Assembly: GCA_017406405.1 (NCBI GenBank)
Contig: JAFQYO010000015.1
Location: 1 to 49,040 of the forward strand
From: Candidatus Saccharimonadota bacterium
GTDB lineage: Bacteria; Patescibacteriota; Saccharimonadia; Saccharimonadales; Saccharimonadaceae
DNA: 49,040 nucleotides
Reading direction: 5' to 3'
Both the position numbers and the translations under genes were made by a program. Below are positions 48,805 through 49,040 of this stretch, piece after piece. Positions within the stretch are counted from its first letter, which is position 1. The number at the start of each line of letters is the position of its first letter. A model generated the notes under the pieces. That model was not told the DNA's origin. It did no database searches and saw only the letters and a program-made list of their open reading frames with translations.

Positions 48805-49040
<236 letters not shown>

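Overview
The window reads as a chromosomal segment of a Patescibacteria (CPR) bacterium, most probably a Saccharibacteria (TM7) member. This is inferred from content, not from a database search. Genes are compact and often overlap. There is a type IV pilin and a ComEC-type DNA channel but no amino-acid or nucleotide biosynthesis genes. A phosphoketolase and an Actinobacteria-type DUF3152 protein are present. TGA is used as a normal stop (for example at 34088-34090 and 41949-41951), which argues against the UGA=Gly lineages Gracilibacteria and Absconditabacteria.

Layout. (1) 1-13.8 kb is a cell-surface region: a tannase-like esterase cut by the left edge, a small secreted protein, a degenerate stretch, a tiny sorting-signal protein followed by a GxSxG hydrolase, TspO, a PF06541 membrane protein, a VanY-like protein with altered zinc ligands, an LPETG surface protein, a proline-rich exported protein with a membrane partner, a further proline-rich protein, a thioredoxin/thioredoxin reductase pair, and a large SPNTG surface protein. 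(2) 13.9-14.3 kb holds tRNA-Gly and tRNA-His separated by a highly structured element built from copies of the tRNA-His 3' end. (3) 14.4-31.8 kb is mostly housekeeping: tpiA, a PMM-like HAD phosphatase, a pilin, tRNA-Ser and tRNA-Pro, a CBS protein, aspS, a DsbA/ABC-exporter operon, a 30-codon small gene, murJ, ftsH, comEC, a rimB-rimK pair and tyrS. (4) 31.8-40.4 kb has a putative metallopeptidase, a phosphoketolase split into two overlapping genes, a PIN-TRAM protein, a class A PBP, and grpE/hrcA with a CIRCE-like operator. (5) 40.4-48.4 kb has recA-nudix-recX, a PRC-barrel/DUF3152/coiled-coil operon, tilS, lepA and an NMP kinase. (6) The right edge holds the 5S gene and the 3' end of the 23S gene, on the minus strand.

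How it fits together. The genes describe a small cell with its own envelope chemistry (MurJ, PBP1A-type synthase, VanY-like protein), an elaborate displayed surface, a pilus/ComEC route for DNA uptake, and an energy path that includes triosephosphate isomerase and phosphoketolase. The strongest whole-window signal is regulatory. At least sixteen genes, mostly housekeeping, have a -10 box ending only 6-7 nt before the start codon with no Shine-Dalgarno, which predicts leaderless mRNAs. Most exported-protein genes instead have a real leader and a strong Shine-Dalgarno. Starts were reassigned on this basis where the longest open frame runs too far upstream.
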